Assembly: GCA_029215795.1 (NCBI GenBank)
Contig: JARDYH010000002.1
Coordinates: 64,705,001 to 64,769,000 of the forward strand
Length of the DNA: 64,000 nt
Source: Anniella stebbinsi
Lineage: Eukaryota > Chordata > Lepidosauria > Squamata > Anniellidae
Reading direction: 5' to 3'
The translations under genes were made by a program, and so were the position numbers. The notes under the pieces are model-generated. The model ran no database searches and was not told where the DNA came from. It saw only the letters and a program-made list of their open reading frames with translations. Positions 34,584-46,984 of the stretch are shown here, piece by piece (position 1 is the stretch's first letter; the number at the start of each line of letters is the position of its first letter).

Positions 34584-36189
34584 CAATGTGAAGGGGAAGG
34601 CAGAAGAGTACCAAGGGTAGCAGCAACTGGTTTGGAATCATGGAACAGGATTGAGTGAGGGAGCCCAGGGAAGCAAGTGGGGTGGTGACCCACTACATTC
34701 ATTCACTTTTATTTATAAAGCTGCCAGAGAAGCCCAACTCGTTACTGAATGTAAAAACCAAATATTATTAAGGTGTGTTGATTCCTCCAATTTATTTTAT
34801 GGGTGCTCTCATTAGCTAGTTTTCTTACAGAAAACTGTCTCAGTTGTGGTTCATTCAATACATTTGTCTAGTTGCACAATTAAGAAGCAATATGAAGCTT
34901 CCTTTTTCTGTTGTGATGATGGTGTTTAATTGGCTTGTAATTCAGAAGCATACCTGTTAAGTCAGTGGATTTTGAACATGTGTCTATAATGGATTTGTCA
35001 TGTTTTCCACTTTAGCACACTGAAAACTGCTGTTTATTTATTTATAGCAATTTATAGCAATTAAGTTACCTCTATGCTCAAAGACACCCAGTGCAACATG
35101 CAACATTGAAAGCTTTTACAACCAATAATATAATTCAGTAGCCTTCTAAATTCCAATAAAATCTAACATTGTCATATTTAACATGATGTGAATTATAGCT
35201 TCTTCTTTTACAAAAGTAGTATCAAGTTCTCTGGATTATTGATTTCTGCAGGCAATCCATTATTAATTTGTTTGGGGTGGGGAAGAAGAAAGTGATAATA
35301 GAATATTCCTCAGGAATGATGCAATCCTTAAGAACCTTTAAGAAGGATGAAATGCTATGTTGCTATTTTTATTTGGCTTTCTCCATTTGAAAAATTCATA
35401 ATAATCTTTGGAATTACAATTATAATTTGTGATAATATTGTAGACCACTATTTTCATTTTACAGCTGAGGAAATCATTCTAAGAGAAAGTGTTTTTCCCT
35501 CAGCCCCATAATAAACACATGCAAGATGTGGACCTTGAATCTGGGTCTCCTCCTAGATCAGTTCTATGACTGCCAGGTTAGTCACAATCAGTCCATCTTG
35601 TCTTATGACAGACATAGGGGTGGTTGATTTTTTAAATCACTTCCTCTAATGTGGTAACTTGTGCATTCCCATAGTGGATTGGAATTCGATGGAACAGGAT
35701 TGCCTGAGCAGGTCAAGTGCACAATAGATTCTCCTTTCATCAAGGTACAGTTCCCACAGTTCCTTCATTCAACCCAGTTTTGCCTGATTTGCATCCATTT
35801 AGTGACTGTATGGGGGTGCCTACACCAGACATTTATTGCAGGATTGTATCGCAGTCATCAGTTACGGGCCACATGACGTTCACCTGCTCCTGTGGTTATC
35901 TCGGGTCCACCCCTCAGTTATTCAGGAATATCACTGACTGCTTTTGACACAGTCTTTTTGGCTGTCTCGCTACAATCCCGATGTTAATGGATGGTGTAAC
36001 CCCCCTTCACGAAGTTGTTACTGTTCAGCACAAGTTCCTGGCTCAACAAACAGCCAACCCAGGTCCAGCCTTTTCAGAGGTATGTGGGAGTGGACGTGGC
36101 TGCCATTTCCTCCACATGTTTTGGATGTGTATCAGCGTGTTTTGGTGCCGAGATGTTTTTTTAACACAAACATATCTCTGCACAGCATA
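34337..36189. other. No gene; (TC)n and MIR-like fragment
   Basis: A long (TC)n microsatellite lies at 34528-34579. At about 35455-35590 'cattttacagctgaggaaat' and 'ccttgaatctgggtctcctc' resemble a degraded MIR/CORE-type SINE on the + strand. The remainder is unrecognised. Confidence 0.5.
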
Positions 36190-39100
36190 ATAATAATAAT
36201 AATAATAATATAATAATTCTTACCCATCTGTCCATTTAGATCAAGGCGGGGAACAGCAGTAAATATAAAATATGATAAAATACATAAAACTGATTAAAAA
36301 CATGGCACACATTATTAAAATAGCAATAAAACATCCTAAAAACTCCCTAAAACATTCTAAAATTCCACTAGATATGACTGCCAGAAGAGATTAGTCTTTA
36401 TAGCTTTCTAAAATTCTAAAAGACTATTAAGTTGACGAGTCTCCTCTGGCAGGCCATTCTACAATCTGGGAGCAGCAGAAGAGAAGGTCCTCTGGGTACC
36501 GGTTGTCAGCCTAATCTTGGCCGATTGTAGTACATTCTTCCCAGAGGACCTCAGTGTGCGAGGCGGAATGTATGGGAGAAGGCGATCCCGCAGGTAACCT
36601 GGACCCAAACCATGTAGGGCTTTAAAGGTAATGACCAACACTTTGTCCTTCGCCCACAAACTAAGTGGCAGCCAGTGGAGCGATTTTAAAGCTGGTGTAA
36701 TATGGTCACTCCTAGGTGTACCAGTGGCCAACCTGGCTGCCATATTTTGAACTAGTTGAAGTTTCTGGACTAGGCACAGAGGAAGCCCTATGTACAGCAT
36801 ATTGCAGAAATCGAGCCTCGAAGTTACCAGCGTGTGCACTACCGCCTTTAGGTCTTCCAACTCTAGGAAGGGACGCAGCTGGCGTATCAGCCAAAGCTGA
36901 TAACAGGCACTCCTGGCCGTCACATCTATCTGGGCTGTCATTTGGAGCGACGGATCCAGGAGCACCCCCAAGCTGCGAACACAGTCTTTCAGGGGGAGTG
37001 TAACCCCATCCAGAACTGGCTGACACACCTCCAAACCCAGGTTGTGGCCTTTGACAGCAAGCACCTCCGTCTTGTCTGGATTCAGCTTCAGTTTGTTTTT
37101 CCTCATCCAGCCCATTACCGCCTCCAAGCATTCATTCAGAGGAAACACACTATCCTTTGCTGATGCTGTTATTGAAGGCATAGAGAAATATATTCGGGTG
37201 TCATCAGCATACTGACAGCACCCAGCCTCATCCCTCTGGATAATCTCTCCCAGCGGTTTCATATCAATGTTAAACAGCATTGGGGAAAGGATGGCACATT
37301 GTGGTATGCCACACAGCAGCTTCTTCTTTGTGGAGCAGCTATCCCCAAGCATCACCATCTGGAAGCTACCCGAGAGGTAGGAACCGGAACCACTGAAGCA
37401 CAGTGCCCTTGATTCCCAATCCCCTCAGGCATTCCAGAAGGATACCATGGTCGATGGTATCGAAAGCCGCTGAGAGGTCCAGAAGTACCAACAAGGACAC
37501 ACTCCCCCAGTCAATACTCAGGCATAGATCATCCACTAAGGCATCCATAGCAGTCTCAACTCTGTATCTCGCTCTGAAGCCAGTTTGAAATGGGTGTAGA
37601 AAATCAGTATCATCCAAAACTGCTTGGAGTTGGAAGGCAACCGCCCTTTCGATCACCTTGCCCCAAAATTGAAGATTTGATACTGGTCTGTAGTTATTAA
37701 GATCCAGGGGGTCCAGGGAAGTATTTTTTAGAAGCAGACATATCACAGCTTCTTTCAAACATGATGGAAAACTCCCCTCCCTGAGAGATGTATTAATAAT
37801 ATATTGTAATTGTGATCTAACTGCATCTCCTCCCTGGGCGACCTGCCAAGAAGGACAGGGATCGAGAGGGCAAGTCGTCCTCCTCACTCATTAAAGCAGC
37901 TTGTCCACGTCCTCGGTACTCACCAACTGAAACTGATCCAGTGTAATCCTACTCGCAGAGTCACTGGACACTCCATTGTCAGCCTTTGCTATAATGAGTG
38001 CGTCTAAGTCGGCTCTTATCTGAGAGATTTTATCTGTGAAATGATTGTTAAAGGCATCACAGTGAACTACTGTAAGTTCCAAAGTCGGGTTCAGGGGGGA
38101 AGGTGTCTGCGTTAGACCCCTCACCACCCTGAACAGTTCTGCTGGACGTGAATTCGCAGACGCAATGCGTGCAGAGAAGAAAACTCTCTTCGCTGCACAT
38201 ATTGCCACCCCATAGGAACGGAGATGTTCTCTATGTCATGTCTTGTCAGATATAAGTCAAGTTTTCTGCCATCGGCACTCCAGTCGTCGTCCTTCCCACT
38301 TCAACTCCCTGAGATCTTCTGTATACCAGGGCGCCTGGTTAGAAGCGGGTTGGAGAGGATATTTGGGGGCGATCGTGTCAATAGCCCTAGTTAGGTCTTG
38401 ATTCCATCTATTGACCAGGGCTTCTACAGGATTATCGACGATACCAGCCATAGAACCCTCTAAGGTTTTCTGGAATCCAGAAGGATCCATCAGCCTTCGA
38501 CGGCAGACCATCTTAATAGGTCTGTCACCCCTGCAGGGGTGGGTGGTAGCCGTGATACTATCCCTGACCAGAAAATGGTCTGTCCATGACAAATGTGGAG
38601 GTATTTGTTACCTCTGCCCACAGATCTGTCCGGAACTGAAAACAGCATCGAGGGTGTGACCTGCTGAATGTGTAGGTCCAGAGACCAATTGGGATAGGCC
38701 CATGGTTGTCATAGATGCCATGAACTCCCGAGCTGCACCTGACAAACCGGCCTCAAATGGGATGTTGAATTTGCCCAGGACCAAAAGCCTGGGCGACTCC
38801 AACACCAGCTCTGAGACCAGTTCAGTGAGCTCTGCCAGGGAGTTTGATAGGCAGCGGGGTGGCCAGTAGACTAACAGAATCCCTAGTCTATCCCTGGTGA
38901 ACTTCAGACTCAGGTACGCACAGTCGATGTGATTCAATTCACAAACAGGAAGTCTAGTCAAGTTAAGATTATTTCTATAGACTACAGCTACTCTGCCCCT
39001 GCCCACTTTCCTCGTCTGCTCACTAACACAGTACCCAGCTGGGAGGGCCTGAGCCCATGTCGGGCCACTGTCATCTCCCAGCCAGGTCTCTGTGAAGCAC

Positions 39101-39370
39101 GGCTTGTCAGCCTCCTCATCTGAAAGAAGGTCATAGATGATATTTGTTTTATTTTCAATTGACCTGGCATTACATAGGAGCAAGGAGAGGTTCTGTGGGT
39201 GGCCTGATTCGTTCTCCATGTTCTCCGGGTTGGCAGAGCGACCGGAAGGTAAGATGGGTGTTATATATCTACCTCTCCTTCCCCTGTAATGGCACTTCGC
39301 CCTGCCAATGCAATATCTCCCTTTGCCCTGCACAACACCAATTGCTGCTCCCTTATACATTGTGGTCAGC
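36190..39370 (-). mobile_element. CR1/L3-type LINE, near-complete second ORF, inactive
   Basis: Read on the minus strand from right to left. The APE-type endonuclease is at 38608-39360 (LLLCNARSIENKTNIIYDLL, then TETWLGDD, and a final H..DAVFSSG). The endonuclease end and linker are at 38257-38592 and 37891-38208, RT fingers at 37366-37887 (NNYRPVSNL, LLDLSAAFDTIDHGIL), and RT palm to C-terminus at 36459-37358 (YADDTRIYF with the catalytic YADD, LKLNPDKTEVL, SLHWLPL). At least four frame breaks separate these blocks. The 3' tail is (AAT)n at 36187-36213. No ORF1 is visible, so the copy is 5'-truncated or ORF1 is unrecognisable. It is the longest LINE in the window. Confidence 0.93.
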
Positions 39371-39783
39371 TGGAATGGCGGGGTGCAGGTTGCTCTCCTC
39401 TGTTGTGCTCTTCATCCAAGGCAGCAGCTTCTCTCCAACGGCTTCGTGCCCACGGCTCGGCTCGTGCCCACAGGCTCGCACCCCCAGCATCACATATTCA
39501 ATGGACTTCCTATCCACCCCATTTGTAGCTGTGATTTTGTGTTCGTGCACATCTCAGATGAGTTTTAAAAAGCAGCCCTGTAGCTGCGTCATCTGCATAG
39601 CCCTGCTCACTTCTGCCGATTCACTTGTGGAAGTGCTGTCACAGAGCACACGTCCTCCCGCAATGGCACTCCTGTCATTGTGGGAAACTTCACCCATATG
39701 TGCCCTATGAATGCCAATTGCAGAAGCGGGAAATCTCGCAATCATTCCCCCTCCCTTGCAAAAGGGCTGTAGGTGTAGATTAG
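39371..39783 (-). mobile_element. Probable MITE fragment with CTACACC terminus
   Basis: The right edge, read on the minus strand, starts GGCCTAATCTACACCTACAG, the terminal core shared by families A-C. The segment is G+C-rich and abuts the 5' end of the LINE. No opposite terminus is visible, so the element is truncated or interrupted there. Confidence 0.45.
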
Positions 39784-41184
39784 GCCTAAGAGTCACTGTT
39801 TGCTGGGGTAGGCCTGGTCTTTCTGAAGCCATGTAGAAAGATATTCAGGGAAGCAAATTCTAACTTGGTCTCTTATTCCTGCCAGTTTTCACAGTTAAGG
39901 TTCCATGCATTCAAGCTACATTGGAGAACAAAAGAGGAAGAAATGGTTTAGGGAAGAGAGAGAATGAAAAGCTCATATAAACTTTGAGATTCTGGAGGAA
40001 ATATAATTTGTTCAATACCTAGTGGTACTTAGCAGGTGGTTAAAAGCTACTTAACTGTAAACATGTTTGCTATTGATTCACATTAGGACATGGGAAATTC
40101 CCTCCCCATTCCATTTCTAAGAGCTTTTTCCTTTGGTTTCTGCACTGAGAGATGATGTTTGAGTAAAATGTAGATCCATCTAGAGACACCAGTAACCTAC
40201 CAGGGGCTAATTGCAACCTGTATTTAACTTCTGAAGAAGAATCTTGCATAATATGGTGGCAGATGGTACCTGCCCTCAAGTGCTGGCTTTTTACAAGCCC
40301 TAAATAGTTGTTCCAGGTAATTTCAGAAATAATTTCCATTATAAAGGAATATTGAAACTCCAAATATAGATTCCCCACATGCACACATACACAAAAAGAG
40401 GTGTTTTCTGGGGGTGGAAGGTGGGGGTAGAATAGCTCCCACTTGGAAAACAGTGAAGATCACTGCTGTAAGCTCCACCTGATCTGTTAAGAAGATATCT
40501 GCTGCTAGAAAGATGCAATGGTTTTAGAACTTTACTTCATACTGTTTTCACTGACCTTGCTTGACAAGACCAAATTACAGACTGTGCTGATAGCCTCAGA
40601 AGGGAGATGGATAAATTCTGGAACATTAAATAAGGGAGAAGAATGAAAAAGTAATGTCAAAGCAATAAAATCTTCAAGAAATACTTTTTTAAAAATCAGG
40701 AAAACAACACATAATTACAAAATGGTAGATTATACTGAAGACTGGGAAATTGCATTCACAAGAAATGTAGTCATTTCAATACATTTAGGGTACAATCCGA
40801 TGCATGTTCAGACCGAAAAGGTTAATGCTGGGAGTTGTACTTATTTCTGTTTCAACATGCATAGAATTGTGCCCTTAATTATAGTAGGAAGGAGGAGTGT
40901 ACATCATGGAGATACATTGGCCTAGAGGATGTTACAAATAAAAGGAAATGGCTAAGTTCATTGCAAATGAAGTTTGTTTAACAGCAAGCTAGAACAAATT
41001 TGAAGTATGAGACTAGATTGTTCACTTTTGATATTTAGTTCTAGTCTCAAAATAATACTAAGTGGAGTTTAATATCATTGATAGAATTTACTTTGTAAAG
41101 ATAGTGAGAAGTTTTGTGAATGAGATTGCAACAACAGCAACAAACCCATACCCATAAATCTGGGAGCAGCAAACATTTTATTCA
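39784..41184. other. No gene; palindromic repeat fragment
   Basis: 'gggtacaatccgatgcatgt' at 40789 with the following 'tgctgggagttgtactt' looks like a degraded piece of the 90-bp repeat family. The rest is AT-rich and unrecognised. Confidence 0.45.
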
Positions 41185-41540
41185 TTTAAGGATTTATAAC
41201 TGACCTTTCAGGGCATATTTCCTTCACAACTTGGTTTACAGAAAGTTTTAAAGATAAACAAATGAATAAATAATAACTAGTAGGTACAACACATTTCAAT
41301 GTAAGCATTAAATTAAAACCACCACCACACACACACACACACCCAAAATATCCAAACACAGAGTAGAATAAAAATATCTTCAGAACTCTTAAAAACCAGC
41401 AATGGCAATGCTCTATATGTTTCCCTGTGGAGGAAATTTCAGAAACCCTGTCGCCTTGTACCCATTAGTCTCACAGGTCCTAAAAGTGGGCTAGAGACCA
41501 GGGTCTAAGATACTAATGTGAACGGTAGGCATGGTCAGGC
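41185..41540 (-). mobile_element. Degraded LINE 3' end (CR1-like)
   Basis: 'aaacaaatgaataaataata' followed by 'ctcttaaaaaccagcaatgg' and 'ccctgtggaggaaatttcag' is a minus-strand LINE C-terminus and UTR, comparable to 46985-47410. It contains (AC)n at 41325-41343. Confidence 0.45.
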
Positions 41541-41599
41541 ACCTGCTGAGGACCCACACACAGTCAGGGGCCCACGGACAGGAGCCTCCCTATGAGAAA

Positions 41600-42084
41600 A
41601 AGTTACAACTTCTGAGGTTGTTTAGGTTAGACAAAAAAGTGAGTAACAGAAGGCATGATAGAAGTATACCAAATTATGCCTGGGGTGGAGAAAGTGGATA
41701 GGGAAACATTTTTCTCCCTCTCATAATATTAGAGCCCGGGGTCATCCTATGAAACTGATTGGTTAGAAATTCAGGACAAATAAAAATAAGTACTTCTTCA
41801 CATAGCACATAGTTAAACTATGGCATTCGCTACCAGGAGGTAATGTTGGACACCTATTTGGATGGCTTTAAAGGGGGATTGGACATGTTCATAGAGGATA
41901 AGACTATCAGTGACTACTAGTTCCAATGGCTATATGCTACCTCCAGTATCCGAGGCGGAATGCCTATGCACACCAGTTGCTGGAGAACATGGAAAGAGGT
42001 TGGCCACTGTGTGAACAGAGTGCTAAACAAGATGGAACCTTGTTCTGATTTAGCATGGCTCTTTTTATGTTCTTCTCTCCTTGG
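41600..42084 (-). mobile_element. CR1-type 3' region, minus strand
   Basis: Aligns in reverse with 58539-58985: 'tctccctctcataatattag', 'ggggtcatcctatgaaactg', 'ttggatggctttaaaggggg', and 'ggccactgtgtgaacagagt' near the right end. It encodes nothing; it is the conserved non-coding tail of a reptile CR1 group. Confidence 0.8.
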
Positions 42085-42628
42085 ACTTACTTTTCTCTTT
42101 AGCATTGCAACCTGCTTGCTCACCTGCCTCTCACTTAGCTCAGAAAACTGCTGATGAAAACATCACTTCCTGCTTGCTCACTGGCTCTCTGCCTGCCAAA
42201 CAAACAAGTGGTAGCAGTGATGAAAAACCGGAGGAGCAATGGTAGCTAGTGACAATGGCAGAAAGGAAGTAGACTCACTGTGGGAGGGGGTTGATCAAAG
42301 TGTCTTGCCACAGGGCCATTTAAAAATCTGTTGCTGGCACTGTTCGCTGGTATTTTACTGGTATTTCATTGGTATTTCATGTACCCATGAAATACGTCAA
42401 CTGGGCAGTTTGAACTTTACAGCTTACAAACAATATATGGAATGCAAGCTGTAAGTTGAAATTGCTCAAGGCAGTTCTTCCTTCTAACCAGCCTTGCATC
42501 ATTTGTTAAATGCTCTTAAATAATTGGTGGATTTAACTATTATGCATGTGATTTGTGATATCTGGGGATAGTATGATATTGATTGTCAATGCTGGGTAAA
42601 ATAAGATATTGGTTCAAATCCAGACTTA
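42085..42628. other. No gene seen
   Basis: Unrecognised sequence with 'actggtatttcattggtatt' repeated near 42355. Confidence 0.45.
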
Positions 42629-42841
42629 GACCAGATCTACACCAAGCAAGATATAGCGGTATGAAAGCGGTATATAAAAGGCAGGAGCCACACCAAGCAG
42701 GATATAGTTGTATATGGTATGTGTCAATGGGCCCCAATGGTTGTCAGCACTCTTCAATACTGCTATAAAGCAGTAGTGTGGCTCCTGGCATTAATATACC
42801 CCTTTCATACAGCTATATCCTGCTTGGTGTAGATCTGGCCC
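42629..42841. mobile_element. Family B MITE, 213-bp palindromic copy
   Basis: The ends GACCAGATCTACACCAAGC and (inverted) GGGCCAGATCTACACCAAGC continue as complementary arms for about 70 bases on each side, through 'ggcaggagccacac' and 'gtgtggctcctggc'. The centre again contains 'caccaagcaggatatag'. It abuts the palindromic repeat at 42842. Confidence 0.85.
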
Positions 42842-42947
42842 TAGTCATGCTTAGAGTAACCCATTGAAATCAATGGGACTTCTTAGTCATGACTAAATTA
42901 AATGTTATTGATTTCAGTGGGTCTATACTAAGCATGACTACGTGTGG
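42842..42947. repeat. ~90-bp palindromic squamate repeat, best copy
   Basis: 'tagtcatgcttagagtaacc' pairs with 'ctatactaagcatgacta', and 'cattgaaatcaatgggactt' with 'gatttcagtggg'. It is the most symmetric copy in the window. Confidence 0.75.
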
Positions 42948-43023
42948 ATCAACACACTATTCGTTACTGATATAGAAAGTACATTGACTCAGATCAAGAG
43001 ATCTGGCTTTCTTTATTTTACTG

Positions 43024-43112
43024 TGTAATCCTATGCATATATACTCAGAAGTAAGCCCAATTCAGTTTGATGGCACTTACTGCTAAGTATTATGGGATCA
43101 CATCCTTAATGA
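43024..43112. repeat. ~90-bp palindromic repeat
   Basis: 'gtgtaatcctatgcatatat' with 'actcagaagtaagcccaatt' and the right end 'tatgggatcacatcc' match the 13891/47805 subgroup. Confidence 0.6.
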
Positions 43113-44060
43113 ATAATCTATAACCCCTTTCTGCTTGGTGTGTTAGTGATATTCACTTGAACTGAAAAATGTCTCAATTAAGTTACTAACAAGAGCGTAA
43201 AGCAAACATCGGTCTCCCTGTAGGTGACAATCCACTATCTTTCCAGTCTCCTTTGTGACGAATCCTTTGTCATTCAAAAGTGTGTATACCTTCTACCAGC
43301 AGGATAGGAATGAACCTAATTCATCCACTGTTCCTTCCTCCAGAATAGCAAAGACTTGAGTAAATTATACTGTTCTATAACTAGCAAATAAAAATCTTCA
43401 GTGAGTGATTCAAAAGAAGACATAGGATAAGAAGCTAAAGAATAGGGTGATGAAGGGCAGCTTTGGAATAAAAAACATCAAACTTTACTGAGCAAAGCAG
43501 TTCAATAATGGCTGCTGAATAGCATCAATTTTTTTCCAGCTGTTTCTCTTTTTACATTGGAGTCTTTCATTTGCTAATAAAAGCTACAAGCATTAATTCC
43601 AAAGCTTCATGGGCTGATCGAATTTTGTTTGCAAGATATAGAGAAAACTTACAGGTGATCAGAATATATAACTTCATGTGATTTCATGTATTAAACCAAA
43701 AAGAGCTGGTTGTGGTTGCTGTTGTTACTGTTTTGTTTACAGCATTTCCACCTCACTCTTCAGCCAGCAAGGCTTCCAGAGTAAAGCCAAGTAGTCCTTG
43801 CCATGAGGCTTATATCTAAAAGGCCACAACACAAGTGGAAAAGGGAATGGGAGGGAAAAGGAAGACAAGAAAGCTCAGACACCTGTTCAGGAACTACTAC
43901 TTAATGTTAAAAGGGTTGTATCTTGATCAGTTATAATGCAACTATACATTATTGGTCTTCTTATCGTGGCTTCTTGGAATGGTAACACTCCAAAGAGACT
44001 GGGAGCCAAAAATGGCTTGTCTCTCAATGATGTGGCCCAACTTCCTGTCTTTCCATCTTA
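43113..44060. other. No gene seen
   Basis: AT-rich, non-coding and unrecognised. Confidence 0.5.
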
Positions 44061-44677
44061 GGTCTCATCTACACGGAGACACTTTATGATGTGGTCCTGT
44101 TAAAAGCCAGATTTTCATGAATTCAAATTTGCTCTTACTGTGGCATATGTGGACAGTAAACGGCACTTGAAACCACATTATTCGGGATTGGGTGGGCGGA
44201 GACCTACGAGTAGTACTGAATATCGTCAACTGCATAGATATGGAGCAGCGAATAAGTGGAGCCTTGCTCCCAGCCCCTCTCTCAGCTTCCGTTCTCAGTG
44301 AAGTGCAATAAGGCAATGAGTTACTTCTGAGTAGACATGGTTAGCCAACTGCTCTTCTTGTCTCCAGCCTTTCATGGTGCAACTTCCCCTTCCATCAATC
44401 AATGCTGCTCCCCCAGCACACACCGAAGCCAACAGAGGTCACAAAGAGTCCCAAACTACACAGAAGCCACCATGATGAGAAAATCCACCACAAATGAGTT
44501 TGCAAAAAAGCAAACCCATTTTGTGATGGATTTTCCTGTCAAGTGAAAATCCATCACAAAATCCATCACAAAAGTATGAAAACCCCACACTTGCTATGGA
44601 GAGGGGAGTGAGTCATGTGCCACAATTGTCTACGAGGCACAGTAGAACTGGAATAAATCCCCTGTGTAGATGGGGCC
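44061..44677. mobile_element. ~617-bp MITE, family C
   Basis: The ends GGTCTCATCTACACGG and (inverted) GGCCCCATCTACACAGG share the CTACAC core of families A and B. The flanks are TTA and TTC. Inside lies a perfect 17-bp hairpin (44519-44535 with 44545-44561; TTTTGTGATGGATTTTC). No coding potential. Confidence 0.6.
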
Positions 44678-46256
44678 TTCTTCAGCCTGATGAGGTGGCT
44701 GTTGGATGCCTGATAAAGTTGGCTGAAGGTGGCCCTGCTGTTCTTATTTAGCTCACCTTTCTCAAACATTTTCCAGAGCATTAGTACAGCCTTGTATCTA
44801 AATTGTCACCCAGTCACTACTGGCTACCAGGTGTGTGCATGGAATTCCATGCCTACCAGCCTACCAGCGAAGTGAGCAAGCTGGTAAAGAAGTGACAGGG
44901 TGCTGTGCACCTTCTCCACTACCCCGCTATTTATCATTTTTTCCCAGCCTGTACAGAAGCAGAATGAGCTGGTAAAGGAGGGACAAAGCATTCTACAAGA
45001 AACTAGCATGTTCATTTCAATGGGTGGGGGCTGCCATGATTGTGTGTGTGTGCTACCATGTGTGCCCCAAACCAGGTTGTGCTGAAATGTGTATGAGAGA
45101 GGGGTGATCCTGCTGAGGAAGGGACATTCAGTGCTGAGTCATACCTGTATTAGACATTAAGTATAGAGGAGGAAGCCAGATGGTGCCATGACCATGCAAG
45201 GTTTGCCACGTTTTTCAGCAGCTACCATGGCTGCAACTCTTTCACATCAGTGCCCAACAGCAACCCATCATAGAGTCTCCTTTAATTTTTTTAAAAATGT
45301 GCTGTGGGGCAGAGAAAAGTCAGGGGACAGGTGGTGAATGCAAGGGCCAGGAAGTAGCCTGCCTGACTCAGACTGCCTGTACTGTTGGCTGTTGCTCAAG
45401 AAACAAGTAAAATGTAGGTGAGTAAAAAAATTGTAACCTACCTACTTTGGGGGGTTTAATAACAAGGCTTCATCACTGTATAAGTTCAGTAGATCACATT
45501 GAAACACATCTGGTGGGAGGAGGATTATATATTGATGTAACTTCATTCCTAATGCAAGATCTTGTAGAACATTCATCCATCACAGAGCGTACATTTTATA
45601 TACAAACTCGGTTTCCCTTGGAGCAACTGAAATGCATAGATATGATTAGGTAGTCCAAGCTAATAGCACATAAAATGTTGAGATTCGATGTAGGCATGCA
45701 GATTTTAATACTGGACGAGCTAGAATGCAAATAGCTTAAAATTACATACGGGCTCCAGTCTGATTGCTCCCTAACTTAAAACCCTTTTTGTAGTAATTTT
45801 AAAATTATGTGAAATTTGGTTTTCATTACCTCCCAAGTTCAAGTCATCTTGCACAAATGGAAGAGGTTTCTAGGAGCTGGTCTAAGCATCTCTTTACATA
45901 AAGTCTCCAATGAGCAATACTTTCTATTTGTTGCCTTGCACCCCCCACTCCCTGGACATTTGCTTCTGGTGAAAACACATGATATTGGCACACTGCATCC
46001 TAGAGGTTAGTGGCAGCATATTTACTACTTACACGGGCATAATAGCGCAGTTCATGTTTCACAGGCACAACAGCCAGTATCGCTCATTCTCAGCACTTGT
46101 GTGCAGCAAGACTTGCAACACAAAAGCTTCATAATAATGAATAGTTTTTGCAAACCAACTATATTATGTCTATGCAATTTATACAATGTCATATTGACTA
46201 TATCCCTTTTTTGTTAATGTAGCCAGGCATGTTGGCATACATTTTTTGTTTGTTTC
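44678..46256. other. No gene seen
   Basis: Mixed composition and short frames only. I recognise no exon or repeat. Confidence 0.5.
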
Positions 46257-46415
46257 ACATCTCAGTGGTAGAGCAAATGCATTGGATGCAGAAGGTCCTA
46301 GGTTGATCACCAAGTAGAGCTAGGAAAGGACCCTGCCTGAAACCCTGAAGATCCACTGCCAGTCAGTGGTGACAATACTGGGCTTGATCAGTATAAGGCA
46401 GTTTTCTATGTTTAG
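46257..46415 (+). mobile_element. tRNA-headed SINE, copy 2
   Basis: 'ctcagtggtagagcaaatgc' (A box), a degraded B box ('taggttgatcacc'), the body 'ctgccagtcagtggtgacaa' and the end 'atcagtataaggcagttttc' match 4262-4451. Confidence 0.8.
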
Positions 46416-46984
46416 TGAAAATAGAGCATCACAAAGGCTCATACAAAAATTAGTTATTTTCAAATGCAGAATTTTTTGTATGAGTTTTTCTATTTTAAAT
46501 CCATGCTTTCCTCTCGATTCACAGAAACATTGAGTATGTCTGAGCACATGGTGATTATTACATTACATTTCCTCCTTGTCATCTTTGCTTCCTCCCTGTT
46601 TAACAATTTATTATATTTTCAACAACCATCCAAAGTTCATTTAGTATAGCAGATGATGCAGGAAGAAAGATCAAATCTAGCTTCAAAAAAAGCCTTTCCA
46701 TTTGGGTTGGCAAATTTAATGGGAGTGTATATAATGGAGAAACTGAGAGGATGGATTAACTTCATGGGATTCTTTTGAAAATGAATTGGGATAACTGGAT
46801 TGGGATATATATAGTCTCGTCTCATTACACATGTCTATCCCAGTATTCATATTAGTCTCCTCATCCTGGTGCCCTCCCGATGTGTTCACTACAACTCTCA
46901 CCACCCTGATGTCAGCACAGGTGGTCAGCACCAGGCATTGTTCCTCAGGTATATATTTTTTTCAAGGGCAGTAAGATTGCACCT

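Noticed and set aside
39144..39710. 188-codon + strand frame
   Set aside because: Its first part is antisense to the LINE endonuclease, and the remainder lies in a MITE fragment.
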